Assembly (NCBI GenBank): GCA_900540545.1
Contig: UQGJ01000041.1
Location: 1 to 21,481 of the forward strand
Direction of reading: 5' to 3'
DNA: 21,481 nucleotides
From: an uncultured Eubacteriales bacterium
GTDB lineage: Bacteria > Bacillota > Clostridia > Oscillospirales > Oscillospiraceae
The position numbers were made by a program, and so were the translations under genes. The notes beneath the pieces are model-generated. The model ran no database searches, was not told the origin of the DNA, and saw only the letters and a list, made by a program, of their open reading frames with translations. Shown in pieces: positions 5,277 through 12,274 of this stretch. Position 1 is the first letter of the stretch; each line of letters starts with the position of its first letter.

Positions 5277-6680
5277 TCAAAGGCCGTAGTAACTGCGCAG
5301 CCGCAGCACCGCGTCCAGCGCGTCCTCCGGCGGGACCCACAGGTCCGGCTGGATGCCCACCCGGTCCCGGTTTTCCAGGCTGTCGGTAAAGGACAGGCCG
5401 GTTCCGAATTGAATCGGCACCCCGCTGTGGGGCAGATAAAATACGCATACATTCCCGCACAGCATAGCCCCATAGGTATTGCTTCCCACGATGACCGCCT
5501 GGTCCATGGTTCGGAAATATTGGATAAAATCCTCCCCCGCTGATGCGGTACCCCGGTCAGCCAGCACGAAGCATATCCCATTCCCGTCGACCTGTACCAT
5601 GTCCCGGGGTGCGATACCGTACCAGTTGCCCAAGCGTTCCCTGAAGGGGCCCAGGTCTCCCTCATACTGGCTATCCGACTCACAGCATGCTAAGAAGGCA
5701 GGGCTACACCGCTGGGCCCACAGCCTCTTTTCCTGGGGCGGCACGCCGGTATAGCCCCGGAACCACGCGCTGGCGTAGTTTTCGCTTCCGCCGCCATTCC
5801 CCCGCAGGTCCACCACCAGCACCGGCGCGTCACTCACCTTCCCGCCGGAGGAGGCCAGCCGCTCCAGGTCCCGCCGGGTCTTGTCGCCGGCTTGCAATAT
5901 GCGGCAGGTCAATACGGGGACTCCGTCCACCCTGTCCAGGCGGTAAGCCGTGCGGTCAACATCGCTTTCGGCGGCCTCCTTCCAGTTCAAGCGCAGGTCC
6001 TCCCCATTCACCGTGGCCCTGTCCGGCAGCTCCGAGCCGTCGGCGGCCAGGGCGGCAAAGCAGTGGGTCAGCGCCCCGTCGGGGCCGATGGTGGACTTGA
6101 CCCAGGCCGGGTCCAGGCCCGCCACGTCGTCCAGCCACAGGTCCGGGACATAGTACATGCGGCGGGCTTGCCCCGCATCCAAAGGCTTTCCCAGAATCTG
6201 AACATGGCCGTCCGTCACCACGGGGGCCAGAGCGTCGGAGAGCAGTTCCCCCAAGGTAATGCCCGTGATCTGTTCCCGGTCCGCCACCTCCGCCACGAGC
6301 TGGTCCCGGAGGGGGAGGAACACCTCGTCCCCGCCGAAGTAGTCATAGCCGCCGTAGGCCGTACTCAACAGGGCGAAATAGGTCCTCACGTCCTCCGCCG
6401 CCTCCGCCCCGGTGGTCTCCCGCCGCTCCCTGGGCGTCAGCAGCGCGTCGATCTCCCCGGCGGTGAGGCGGTCCAGGCGGTCCTGAAAGTCGGGGGTCCA
6501 GGCCCGGTACTGCGCCAGCTCTTCTTCCGTCCACTCCGGCTCCGCCTGCCGCGCCTGGACGCATTGCGCCAGGAAGGCGTCAAAGTCCGCCCGGTCCCCC
6601 GGCGGCGGCTGCTGCCGGACCGCGCACCCCGCCAGCAGAAGCAGGCCCAGGCAGAGGGCGGGCCATCCACTCTTTTTCAC
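5277..6680 (-). CDS. S41-family peptidase-like lipoprotein
   Basis: A lipoprotein of about 467 residues with a C-terminal S41 (C-terminal-processing/tricorn/IRBP-like) domain, expected to act outside the membrane. The chosen GTG start at 6680 follows GGAGAGAAGGG and leaves a clean signal peptide (VKKSGWPALCLGLLLLAGC, lipidated Cys 19). A longer start at 6722 would put 14 polar residues before it. Landmarks (numbered from the GTG): DGHVQI (His about 159), VLVVDLRGNGGGSENY (about 287-302) and GTASAGEDF with the likely nucleophilic Ser at about 380. The CtpA-type Lys motif (GxxTFGKG) is replaced by GSNTYGAMLCG, so a Ser-Lys dyad is unlikely. The His suggests a tricorn-like arrangement, or loss of activity. 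No PDZ domain was recognised. Substrate unknown. It is transcribed divergently from the exporter-like gene at 6790. Confidence 0.82.
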   Translation of the reverse strand: MKKSGWPALCLGLLLLAGCAVRQQPPPGDRADFDAFLAQCVQARQAEPEWTEEELAQYRAWTPDFQDRLDRLTAGEIDALLTPRERRETTGAEAAEDVRTYFALLSTAYGGYDYFGGDEVFLPLRDQLVAEVADREQITGITLGELLSDALAPVVTDGHVQILGKPLDAGQARRMYYVPDLWLDDVAGLDPAWVKSTIGPDGALTHCFAALAADGSELPDRATVNGEDLRLNWKEAAESDVDRTAYRLDRVDGVPVLTCRILQAGDKTRRDLERLASSGGKVSDAPVLVVDLRGNGGGSENYASAWFRGYTGVPPQEKRLWAQRCSPAFLACCESDSQYEGDLGPFRERLGNWYGIAPRDMVQVDGNGICFVLADRGTASAGEDFIQYFRTMDQAVIVGSNTYGAMLCGNVCVFYLPHSGVPIQFGTGLSFTDSLENRDRVGIQPDLWVPPEDALDAVLRLRSYYGL

Positions 6681-6711
6681 CGTTTTTCCCTTCTCTCCAG
6701 TTCGGTCGTGC

Positions 6712-6741
6712 TTGTCTTGCACTGTAAATCTATGGTATCAT
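6712..6741 (+). promoter_or_regulatory. Candidate promoter for the exporter-like gene, in a divergent region
   Basis: Plus strand: -35 TTGTCT (6712-6717), 18-base spacer, -10 TATCAT (6736-6741). The near-symmetric sequence TATGGTATCATAG at 6731-6743 also offers a TATGAT -10 to the minus-strand protease gene, but no good -35 was found for that direction. Confidence 0.45.
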
Positions 6742-6789
6742 AGAGTCCAACGATATTCCAGCCTAATTTACATCCGGGAGGTCATCCCT

Positions 6790-7332
6790 ATGGAGGAGCA
6801 AAAGCCCCGGCGGCTGCCCCGTGTGGGGCTGCGGAACGTGAAAAGCGCTCTGTCCGCCGCCCTGTGCGCCCTCATCTACTTCTTCCTCGACCGCAACCCC
6901 ACCTTCGCCTGCATCGGGGCGGTGTACGGCATGGGCAACGATTTGGAGCACTCCTGGCAGCAGGGGGGCAACCGGCTCATCGGCACCATCATCGGCGGGT
7001 TCTTGGGCATGGGGCTCTTCTGGCTCTATCTGGTCATCGACCCACCGGGGGAAAAGCGCATCCTGCTGGTCCCGCTGACCTTTGTGGGGGTCATCATCCT
7101 CATCTGCCTGTCCCAGCTGTTCCGCTGGCCCACGGCGGTGCAGCCGGGGAGCGTGGTGCTGTGCATCATCCTGTTCAACACCCCCGTGGACACCTACGTC
7201 AGCTACGCCCTGAACCGCATGGTGGACACCGGCTTCGGGGTCCTGCTGTCCATGGGCATCAACCTTCTGCTCCCCAGGGAGCGGCTGGAGCGGTGGCTCC
7301 ACCGGGCGCCGGAACGCGCAATCCATCCTTGA
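6790..7332 (+). CDS. Aromatic acid exporter (ArAE/FUSC-like) family membrane protein, short form
   Basis: A 180-residue integral membrane protein. Hydrophobic segments lie at about 17-33, 38-50, 63-82, 91-110, 119-133 and 144-160, matching the N-terminal membrane half of ArAE/FUSC transporters. The cytoplasmic C-terminal domain of longer family members is absent: only a short basic tail follows the last segment. A conserved-looking GAVYGMGNDLEHSWQQGGNR loop (43-62) precedes the third segment. The ATG at 6790 is chosen over an upstream start because GGGAGG lies 8 bases before it. The stop codon overlaps the -35 box of the next gene. It may work as an oligomer exporting aromatic or other organic acids, but the substrate is unknown. 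Confidence 0.8.
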   Translation: MEEQKPRRLPRVGLRNVKSALSAALCALIYFFLDRNPTFACIGAVYGMGNDLEHSWQQGGNRLIGTIIGGFLGMGLFWLYLVIDPPGEKRILLVPLTFVGVIILICLSQLFRWPTAVQPGSVVLCIILFNTPVDTYVSYALNRMVDTGFGVLLSMGINLLLPRERLERWLHRAPERAIHP

Positions 7333-7357
7333 CAAGGTCCCGCCTCTTTACTATACT
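7329..7357 (+). promoter_or_regulatory. Near-consensus sigma-A promoter of the stalk-domain gene
   Basis: -35 TTGACA (7329-7334), 17-base spacer, -10 TATACT (7352-7357). The -35 overlaps the TGA stop codon of the upstream membrane protein. This is the best consensus promoter in the window and predicts high expression of the secreted protein. Confidence 0.88.
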
Positions 7358-7417
7358 AAAATTTGACCTGAACAAGTCCCCACGGCTCAGGCCAAAGAAA
7401 GAATGGAGGGAACCCCT

Positions 7418-8122
7418 ATGAAGAAGAGAACCGCGACCCTGCTGGTGGCCCTTGGCCTGTGCGTGGGCCTGGTGGGCGGCGCCTTTGCCGCCTCCAACAA
7501 CGAGACCATCTCCGCTCTGCTTAACCGGGACCTGAAGGTTGTCTACAACGGCGTGGAACAGCACATGACCGACGCCGCCGGCCAGGCCGTCTATCCCATC
7601 AGCTACAACAACACCACCTACCTGCCCGTCCGCGCCCTCAGCGCCATGCTGGGTCTGCCCATTGAGTTCAACGCCGACGACTACTCCGTGGTCATGGGCA
7701 GCAAGGAGACCCAGCCCGCCGCCCTCACCAGCCTGACCAACTCCGGCGGCACCAGTTACTCTACCATCATCCGGGATGCCGAGGACCTGAAAATCCAGAC
7801 CGCCGACGGCCTTCAGACCTATACCACCGGCATTTACTGGGACATCTGGAACGGCAGCGCCTCCGCCGACAAGACCCGGGCAATCAAGTTCAACGTGAAG
7901 GGCTACACCACCCTGACCTTCACCGCCTGGTCCGACGTTAACGCCAAGGTGCTGGTCTACGACCAGGACGGCAACATCTTCGCCCAGGTGGATGTGCCCG
8001 CCAATTCCGCCGTCACCAAGACCTACACCCTGGACGCCAACACCACCCAGCTGGGCTTCGCCGCCAACGGCCCTGCCGGCTCCAAGGGCACCGTAAAGAT
8101 CCTGGACCCCACCGTCCAGTAA
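7418..8122 (+). CDS. Secreted stalk-domain protein with NPCBM-like C-terminal domain
   Basis: A 234-residue exported protein. The signal peptide is residues 1-24 (MKKRTATLLVALGLCVGL..., cleavage near AFA-A). Residues about 37-95 resemble the copper amine oxidase N-terminal ('stalk') domain, with the hallmark YLPVRALSAMLGL (68-80); this domain is common in Clostridia cell-surface proteins and does not itself imply oxidase activity. Residues about 115-230 (GIYWDIWNGSAS, KFNVKGYTTLTFTAW, KVLVYDQDGN) look like an NPCBM-type beta-sandwich carbohydrate-binding module, a fold match judged by eye. The ATG follows GGAGGG by 7 bases. It has its own strong promoter and terminator and is therefore probably monocistronic and abundant. 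Likely role: cell-wall or glycan binding. Confidence 0.85.
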   Translation: MKKRTATLLVALGLCVGLVGGAFAASNNETISALLNRDLKVVYNGVEQHMTDAAGQAVYPISYNNTTYLPVRALSAMLGLPIEFNADDYSVVMGSKETQPAALTSLTNSGGTSYSTIIRDAEDLKIQTADGLQTYTTGIYWDIWNGSASADKTRAIKFNVKGYTTLTFTAWSDVNAKVLVYDQDGNIFAQVDVPANSAVTKTYTLDANTTQLGFAANGPAGSKGTVKILDPTVQ

Positions 8123-8134
8123 GGCCGCAGCAAC

Positions 8135-8172
8135 AAAAAGCACCGGACGCCCGCGGGCGTCCGGTGCTTTTT
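8135..8172. terminator. Bidirectional intrinsic terminator
   Basis: Arms 8135-8152 and 8155-8172 form an 18-bp stem (core GCACCGGACGCCC/GGGCGTCCGGTGC) with A-tract and T-tract ends, so it works for the stalk-domain gene (plus) and for the convergent P-loop gene (minus). Confidence 0.93.
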
Positions 8173-8181
8173 TACGCTTTT

Positions 8182-8595
8182 TTAGAAATACTTCTTCACG
8201 CCGTCGGTGGCCAGAGAGGTGTCGGCGCTGATGGTGACGGTGAACTTGATGTTGTTGTCCTCACCGAACTTGTTGAGCCAGTCCAGGAAGTCCTCCACGG
8301 CCATGTCGGTGGCCTCGCTGGGGACGATCTTGGTGAGGCTGTCGATGAAGATGTGGGTGATATCATAATTCCCCGCGTACAGGCCGCTGATGAAGCCCTT
8401 CAGGAAATCATAGCTCTTCATTTCATAGTGGCTGGCTTCCACCAGCCGGATTTTATAGTTGATGTCATAGGTCAGCTTTGGCCCGCGCTCGATGCAGACC
8501 ACATTGCCGTGCTCGTTCTGCACCGCGGTATTGATGAGTTCGATCATCTGCTTGGTCTTGCCGGTACCCTTGACCCCCATGATGACTCTAACCAT
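8182..8595 (-). CDS. Small P-loop ATP-binding protein, function unknown
   Basis: A 137-residue cytoplasmic protein. MVRVIMGVKGTGKTKQM contains a textbook Walker A (GVKGTGKT, 7-14). ITHIFIDSL (about 79-87) fits a hydrophobic-strand Walker B with Asp. It is short, ending about 50 residues after Walker B, so it is a minimal P-loop fold with no obvious catalytic or DNA-binding appendix. Resemblance to the nucleotide-binding core of KaiC/PilT/ATPase-type proteins is only general. The ATG follows AAGGAG, with a good promoter at 8648-8676. The upstream pgi gene is separated by a repeat, so this is probably a single-gene unit. Possibly an ATP-dependent regulator or chaperone; no function is assigned. 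Confidence 0.82.
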   Translation of the reverse strand: MVRVIMGVKGTGKTKQMIELINTAVQNEHGNVVCIERGPKLTYDINYKIRLVEASHYEMKSYDFLKGFISGLYAGNYDITHIFIDSLTKIVPSEATDMAVEDFLDWLNKFGEDNNIKFTVTISADTSLATDGVKKYF

Positions 8596-8647
8596 CTAAA
8601 TCACTCCTTACATTGTCCGCCGGAACGGTCTCCCGGCCTGTGTCACT

Positions 8648-8676
8648 ATGTTACCATTTCCCTGTCCAAATTTCAA
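8648..8676 (-). promoter_or_regulatory. Sigma-A promoter of the P-loop gene
   Basis: Minus strand: -35 TTGAAA (8671-8676), 17-base spacer, -10 TAACAT (8648-8653). It gives a 5' UTR of about 45 bases. Confidence 0.65.
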
Positions 8677-8733
8677 CAGGTTTGCGCAACTTCACGAAAA
8701 ATTCAAAGAGTCGGGGCATCTCTGCGCTTCGAG

Positions 8734-8789
8734 GGCGTTCCCCTCATCAGTCAGCCCTTCGGGCTGCCAGCTTCCCCCCAGAGGAAGCC
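8734..8789. repeat. R4 intergenic repeat (copy 1)
   Basis: GGCGTTCCCCTCATC, then a variable hairpin (CAGCCC/GGGCTG), then an imperfect CTTCCCCCCAGAGGAAGCC stem. The outer parts match 14931-14987 while the inner hairpin differs. It lies directly after the pgi stop codon and may help to end that transcript. Confidence 0.7.
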
Positions 8790-8796
8790 TATCGTA

Positions 8797-10122
8797 TTAC
8801 AGCCGCTTTTCCAGCTCGGCCTTCATGTCCTCATAACCGGGCTTGCCCAGGAGGGCGAACATGTTCTTCTTGTAGGCCTCCACGCCGGGCTGGTCGAAGG
8901 GGTTGACCTCCAGCAGGTAGCCGGACAGGCCGCAGGCGTACTCGAAGAAGTAGATGAGCTGGCCGATGGTACGCTCGTCCCGGGCGTCGGCCTCCAGGAC
9001 CAGATTGGGCACGCCGCCGTCCACGTGGGCCAGGAGGGTGCCCCGGAGGGCCTGCTCGGCCACGAAGTCCAGGGGCTTGCCGGACAGGAAGTTCAGGCCG
9101 TCCACGTTGGCGGGGTCGTCGGGGATGGTGATGGTCCTGCGGCTGCGGGCGAACTTCACCACGGTCTCCATCAGGATGCGCTGGCCCTGCTGGATATACT
9201 GGCCCATGGAGTGCAGGTCGGCGGTGAACTCCACGCTGGCGGGGAGCAGGCCCTTGCCCTCCTTGCCCTCGCTCTCGCCGTAGAGCTGCTTCCACCACTC
9301 GGAGAAGAAGCGGAAGGCGGGCTCGTAGCCCACCAGCAGCTCCACGGCCTTGCCGCTCTCATAGAGGGCGTGGCGGGCGGCGGCGTACTGCCACGCCACG
9401 TTGTCCGCGCCGGGCTTCATCAGCTCGTCCATGGCTTCGGCCGCCCCGGCCATGAGGGCGTCCACGTCGATGCCGGCGGCGGCGATGGGCAGCAGGCCCA
9501 CGGCGGTAAGGACGGAGTAGCGCCCGCCCACGTCGTCGGGGACCACGAACTCCTCATAGCCCTCGGTGTCGGCCAGGCCCTTGAGGGCGCCGCGCTTGGC
9601 GTCGGTGGTGGCGTAGATGCGGCCCCTGGCGCCGTCCTTGCCGTAGCGCTCCTCCAGCAGGGCCTTGAAGATGCGGAAGGCCACGGCGGGCTCGGTGGTG
9701 GTGCCGGATTTGGAGATGACGTTGACGGAGAAGTCCTTGTCCTGGAGGTAGTCCAGCAGGTCGCCCAGGGCGTCGGTGGACAGGCCGTTGCCGGCGAAGA
9801 AAATCTCGGGGCCGGTCTTGGCCAGGCGGTGGTCGGCGGAGGTCATCAGCTCCACCACGGCGCGGGCCCCCAGGTAGGAGCCGCCGATGCCCACCACCAC
9901 CAGGACCTGGGAGTCGGAGCGGATCTTCTGGGCGGCGGCCTTGATGCGCCCCAGCTCGTCCTTGTCGTAGTCCCGGGGCAGGGTGACCCAGCCGGTGTAG
10001 TCGCCGCCGGGGCCGTTGTGCTCGGCCAGCATGGTCCGGGCCCGCTCCAGGCGGGAGAGGCGGGTGTCCAGGAAATCGGCGGGCAGGAAGGTTTTGGCGT
10101 TGGACAGGTCGATATGCAGCAT
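8797..10122 (-). CDS. pgi: Glucose-6-phosphate isomerase
   Basis: Interconverts glucose 6-phosphate and fructose 6-phosphate in glycolysis and gluconeogenesis. The 441 residues match the shorter bacterial (Bacillus-type) class. Conserved sugar-phosphate (SIS-fold) motifs are VVGIGGSYLGARA (76-88), VISKSGTTTEPAVAFR (135-150) and VGGRYSVLTAVG (198-209), followed by an MGQYIQQGQRILMETV segment. The start follows an excellent AGAAGGAGGT ribosome site, as expected for an abundant enzyme. A TATACT -10 box lies on the minus strand at 10162-10167, but its -35 is weak. It is transcribed divergently from the sigma-factor gene and stands alone, followed by an R4 repeat. Confidence 0.96.
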   Translation of the reverse strand: MLHIDLSNAKTFLPADFLDTRLSRLERARTMLAEHNGPGGDYTGWVTLPRDYDKDELGRIKAAAQKIRSDSQVLVVVGIGGSYLGARAVVELMTSADHRLAKTGPEIFFAGNGLSTDALGDLLDYLQDKDFSVNVISKSGTTTEPAVAFRIFKALLEERYGKDGARGRIYATTDAKRGALKGLADTEGYEEFVVPDDVGGRYSVLTAVGLLPIAAAGIDVDALMAGAAEAMDELMKPGADNVAWQYAAARHALYESGKAVELLVGYEPAFRFFSEWWKQLYGESEGKEGKGLLPASVEFTADLHSMGQYIQQGQRILMETVVKFARSRRTITIPDDPANVDGLNFLSGKPLDFVAEQALRGTLLAHVDGGVPNLVLEADARDERTIGQLIYFFEYACGLSGYLLEVNPFDQPGVEAYKKNMFALLGKPGYEDMKAELEKRL

Positions 10123-10202
10123 AGGAAATTACCTCCTTCTAATTGCTTGTCCTTGGTTAAGAGTATACACGATTCCAGGGGATTTTCCTAGTGGAATTTT
10201 GG

Positions 10203-10231
10203 TTGACAGCCCAGTGTGGGCGGGGTAGGAT
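10203..10231 (+). promoter_or_regulatory. Promoter of the sigma-factor gene
   Basis: -35 TTGACA (10203-10208), 17-base spacer, -10 TAGGAT (10226-10231). The pattern is sigma-A-like. Whether the ECF-like sigma factor also drives its own gene cannot be told. Confidence 0.65.
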
Positions 10232-10301
10232 GAAAAAAATGTGGCTCGGGGCTGTCACAAACGGGCGGCGGCGGTGTCTAATTCCATAGGAGGTGTCGAA
10301 T

Positions 10302-11162
10302 ATGGCACAATTAGAGCGGGAACAGCAGCTCATCGGCGCGGCGGTGTCCGGGGACCGGGCGGCGCTGGAAGAACTTCTGTGCGGGGTGCAGGACCTGGTG
10401 TTCAACCTGTCCCTGCGGATGCTGGGGACCATCCCCGACGCGGAGGACGCCACCCAGGAGATCCTCATCAAGGTGATGACCCACCTGTCCTCCTTCCGGC
10501 AGGACAGCAGCCTGACCACCTGGGTATTCCGCATCGCGGCCAACCACCTGAACAGCTACCGGAAGGGCATGTTCGCCCAGCGGCCCCTGAGCTTCGAGGT
10601 CTACGGCGAGGACATCGCCTCCGGCCGGGAGCGGGACGTGCCCGACCTGAGCGGCGGGGTGGACCAGGGGCTGCTGGAGCGGGAGCTGAAGCTCTCCTGC
10701 ACCAACGTGATGCTCCAGTGTCTGGACGCGCCCAGCCGGTGCGTTTACATCCTGGGGACCATGTTCCGGCTGGACAGCCGGGTGGCGGCGGAGATTCTGG
10801 ACATGACCCCCGAAGCCTACCGGCAGAAGCTGTCCAGGGCGCGGAAGAAGATGGCGGACTTTCTGGGGGCGTACTGCGGGCTGAGCGGCACAGGCATGTG
10901 CGCCTGCGCCCGGCGGACCAACTACGCCATCGCCACCCACCGGCTGGACCCGGCGCGGCTGGGGTTCCAGGCCATGGAGCCCTGCGGCTATCAGGAGATC
11001 GTGGACTGCACCGAGGCCATGGAGGCGCTGGACGAGCTGTCCCAAATCTTCGCCAGCTTCCCCGCCTACCGCTCCGGCGCGGGGATGAAGCAGTGGGTCC
11101 GGGCGCTGGTGGACTCTAAAAACTTTGCGGCCGCGGTGGCGGGAGGAGAGAAAGAGGCATGA
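10302..11162 (+). CDS. ECF-like sigma-70 family RNA polymerase sigma factor with Cys-containing C-terminal extension
   Basis: A 286-residue transcription initiation factor. Sigma region 2 spans about 25-90 (LRMLGTIPDAEDATQEILIK, then SLTTWVFRIAANHLNSYRK). Region 4 spans about 135-190 (DSRVAAEILDMTPEAYRQKL, SRARKKMADFL). ECF factors usually end there; this one adds about 95 residues starting with YCGLSGTGMCACARRTNYAI (191-210), whose CX7CXC spacing, with C228 and C236 further on, suggests a metal- or redox-sensing module. Similar CGL...CxC tails are known in other Firmicutes sigma factors. The ATG at 10302 is preferred over a GTG at 10293 because AGGAGG ends 8 bases before it. No anti-sigma gene is adjacent. 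Its stop overlaps the DUF2461 start by 4 bases, implying coupled translation. Confidence 0.88.
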   Translation: MAQLEREQQLIGAAVSGDRAALEELLCGVQDLVFNLSLRMLGTIPDAEDATQEILIKVMTHLSSFRQDSSLTTWVFRIAANHLNSYRKGMFAQRPLSFEVYGEDIASGRERDVPDLSGGVDQGLLERELKLSCTNVMLQCLDAPSRCVYILGTMFRLDSRVAAEILDMTPEAYRQKLSRARKKMADFLGAYCGLSGTGMCACARRTNYAIATHRLDPARLGFQAMEPCGYQEIVDCTEAMEALDELSQIFASFPAYRSGAGMKQWVRALVDSKNFAAAVAGGEKEA

Positions 11163-11839
11163 ATATCAAGCTGATGATGGACTTTTTGGCCGATTTGGCG
11201 GCCCACAACGACCGGGAGTGGTTCCACGCCCACAAGGCCGAGTATCAGGCGGCCACCCACGCATTTGAGGAATTGGTGCGGCGGCTCACGCTGGAACTGC
11301 GGGCCGGGGACCCGGACATCCCCCTGCGGGAGCCGAAGGAGCTGACCTTCAAGCTCATGCGGGACACCCGGTTCAGCGCCGACAAGTCCCCCTATAACCC
11401 CTCCTTCCGGGCCCACATCGGGCCCCAGGGCAAGCTGCCCATCCCTGTGGGGTACTACCTCATGCTTCAGCCCGGCGGGCGGACCTTCCTGGGGGGCGGG
11501 CTGTTCGCAGACATGTTCAAGGACGCCACCACCATGATGCGGGACCACATCGCCGCCCACGGGGAGGAGTGGCAGGGGATTTTGGAGGACCCGGACTTCG
11601 CCCGGCGCTTCACTGTGGCGGGCACTGCGCTGAAAAAGGTGCCCCAGGGGTACGACCCCGGCCATCCCCAGGCCCAGTGGCTCAAATACAAGAGCTGGTA
11701 TCTGGAGGTGCCCGTGGCGGACGGGGACGTGCTGGGGGGCGGGTTCGTGGACTACGCCGTGGAGACGTTCTTGGCGATGAAGCCGTTTAATGGGTTTTTG
11801 AATCGGGGGTTGGAGGGGTTTCGGATGCCCGAGCGGTGA
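11159..11839 (+). CDS. DUF2461 family protein
   Basis: A 226-residue cytoplasmic protein of the DUF2461 family, of unknown function. Typical features are the N-terminal FLADLAAHNDREWFHAHK (9-26), the central FKLMRDTRFSADKSPYNPSF (64-83) and a C-terminal VPVADGD...AMKPFNGFL region. There is no signal peptide or membrane segment. It begins inside the stop codon of the sigma-factor gene (ATGA overlap), so the two should be made together. Family members usually stand alone, so the coupling is notable. A hairpin repeat begins 11 bases after its stop codon. Confidence 0.9.
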   Translation: MNIKLMMDFLADLAAHNDREWFHAHKAEYQAATHAFEELVRRLTLELRAGDPDIPLREPKELTFKLMRDTRFSADKSPYNPSFRAHIGPQGKLPIPVGYYLMLQPGGRTFLGGGLFADMFKDATTMMRDHIAAHGEEWQGILEDPDFARRFTVAGTALKKVPQGYDPGHPQAQWLKYKSWYLEVPVADGDVLGGGFVDYAVETFLAMKPFNGFLNRGLEGFRMPER

Positions 11840-11849
11840 GGCCGGGCGG

Positions 11850-11948
11850 GCCCTGCCGGGGGCGTTCCTTTCTCGTTTGAGAAAGGAACCGAAAGAAAAC
11901 CAGGGGGCCGACACGGGGCTTTTCAAGCCCCTATCGTCGGCCCCCTGG
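11850..11948 (+). repeat. Polypurine/polypyrimidine hairpin repeat, copy 2, plus adjoining long hairpin
   Basis: 11864-11874 pairs with 11879-11889 (GTTCCTTTCTC/GAGAAAGGAAC). The segment 11851-11904 is the inverted copy of 1-54. It runs into a second hairpin: 11900-11912 (CCAGGGGGCCGAC) pairs perfectly with 11936-11948, enclosing an inner GGGGCTT/AAGCCCC stem. The pair lies just downstream of the DUF2461 gene, so it may terminate or protect that mRNA, although no T-tract is present. Confidence 0.75.
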
Positions 11949-12210
11949 ACCCCGGAGAACGTCCGGGCGGCGGTACGGTTCTCGGGGGCTGGCAAGACTT
12001 GGGGGCTGTTGCAGCTCGTATTGGTCTGGCGCTGGAAGGACTTCGGCTGCCGCCCCTCGGCATATCACCCGGCAAGACTTGGGGGTAGTTGCGTTTTTAT
12101 TGGTGCAAACGGGCCGCCATTGGGTTGTGCGCTTTGGAATCGGCTTTGCGCCCGTTGATAGTCGGTATGGGCCGCCGAGGGCGGCGGCCCCCACAGGATG
12201 GATGGGACGG
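11949..12210. other. Gene-free stretch with a direct repeat
   Basis: No credible ORF with a ribosome site. 11991-12025 and 12071-12104 are direct repeats beginning GGCAAGACTTGGGGG and ending TATTGGT, 80 bases apart. A GAGAAC/GTTCTC stem at about 11956-11984 and a GGGCCGCC...GGCGGCCC stem near 12168-12190 are also present. Nothing else was recognised. Confidence 0.6.
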
Positions 12211-12254
12211 GGATGCGGATTGCCGCGCCAGTCTGCGGACTGACTCGCAATGAC
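12211..12254 (-). repeat. R1 intergenic repeat (copy 2)
   Basis: GGATGCGGATTGCC at the left and TCGCAATGACA at the right enclose a CCAGTC/GACTG stem. It is inverted relative to copy 1 at 1166-1206. Confidence 0.85.
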
Positions 12255-12274
12255 AGGGGCGTGGACGGGGGAAC

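Noticed and set aside
8164..10191. A 675-codon plus-strand open frame opposite pgi and the P-loop gene
   Set aside because: It is the antisense of two clearly conserved genes, begins inside a terminator, and its translation is low-complexity Gly/Val/His/Gln typical of GC-rich shadow frames.
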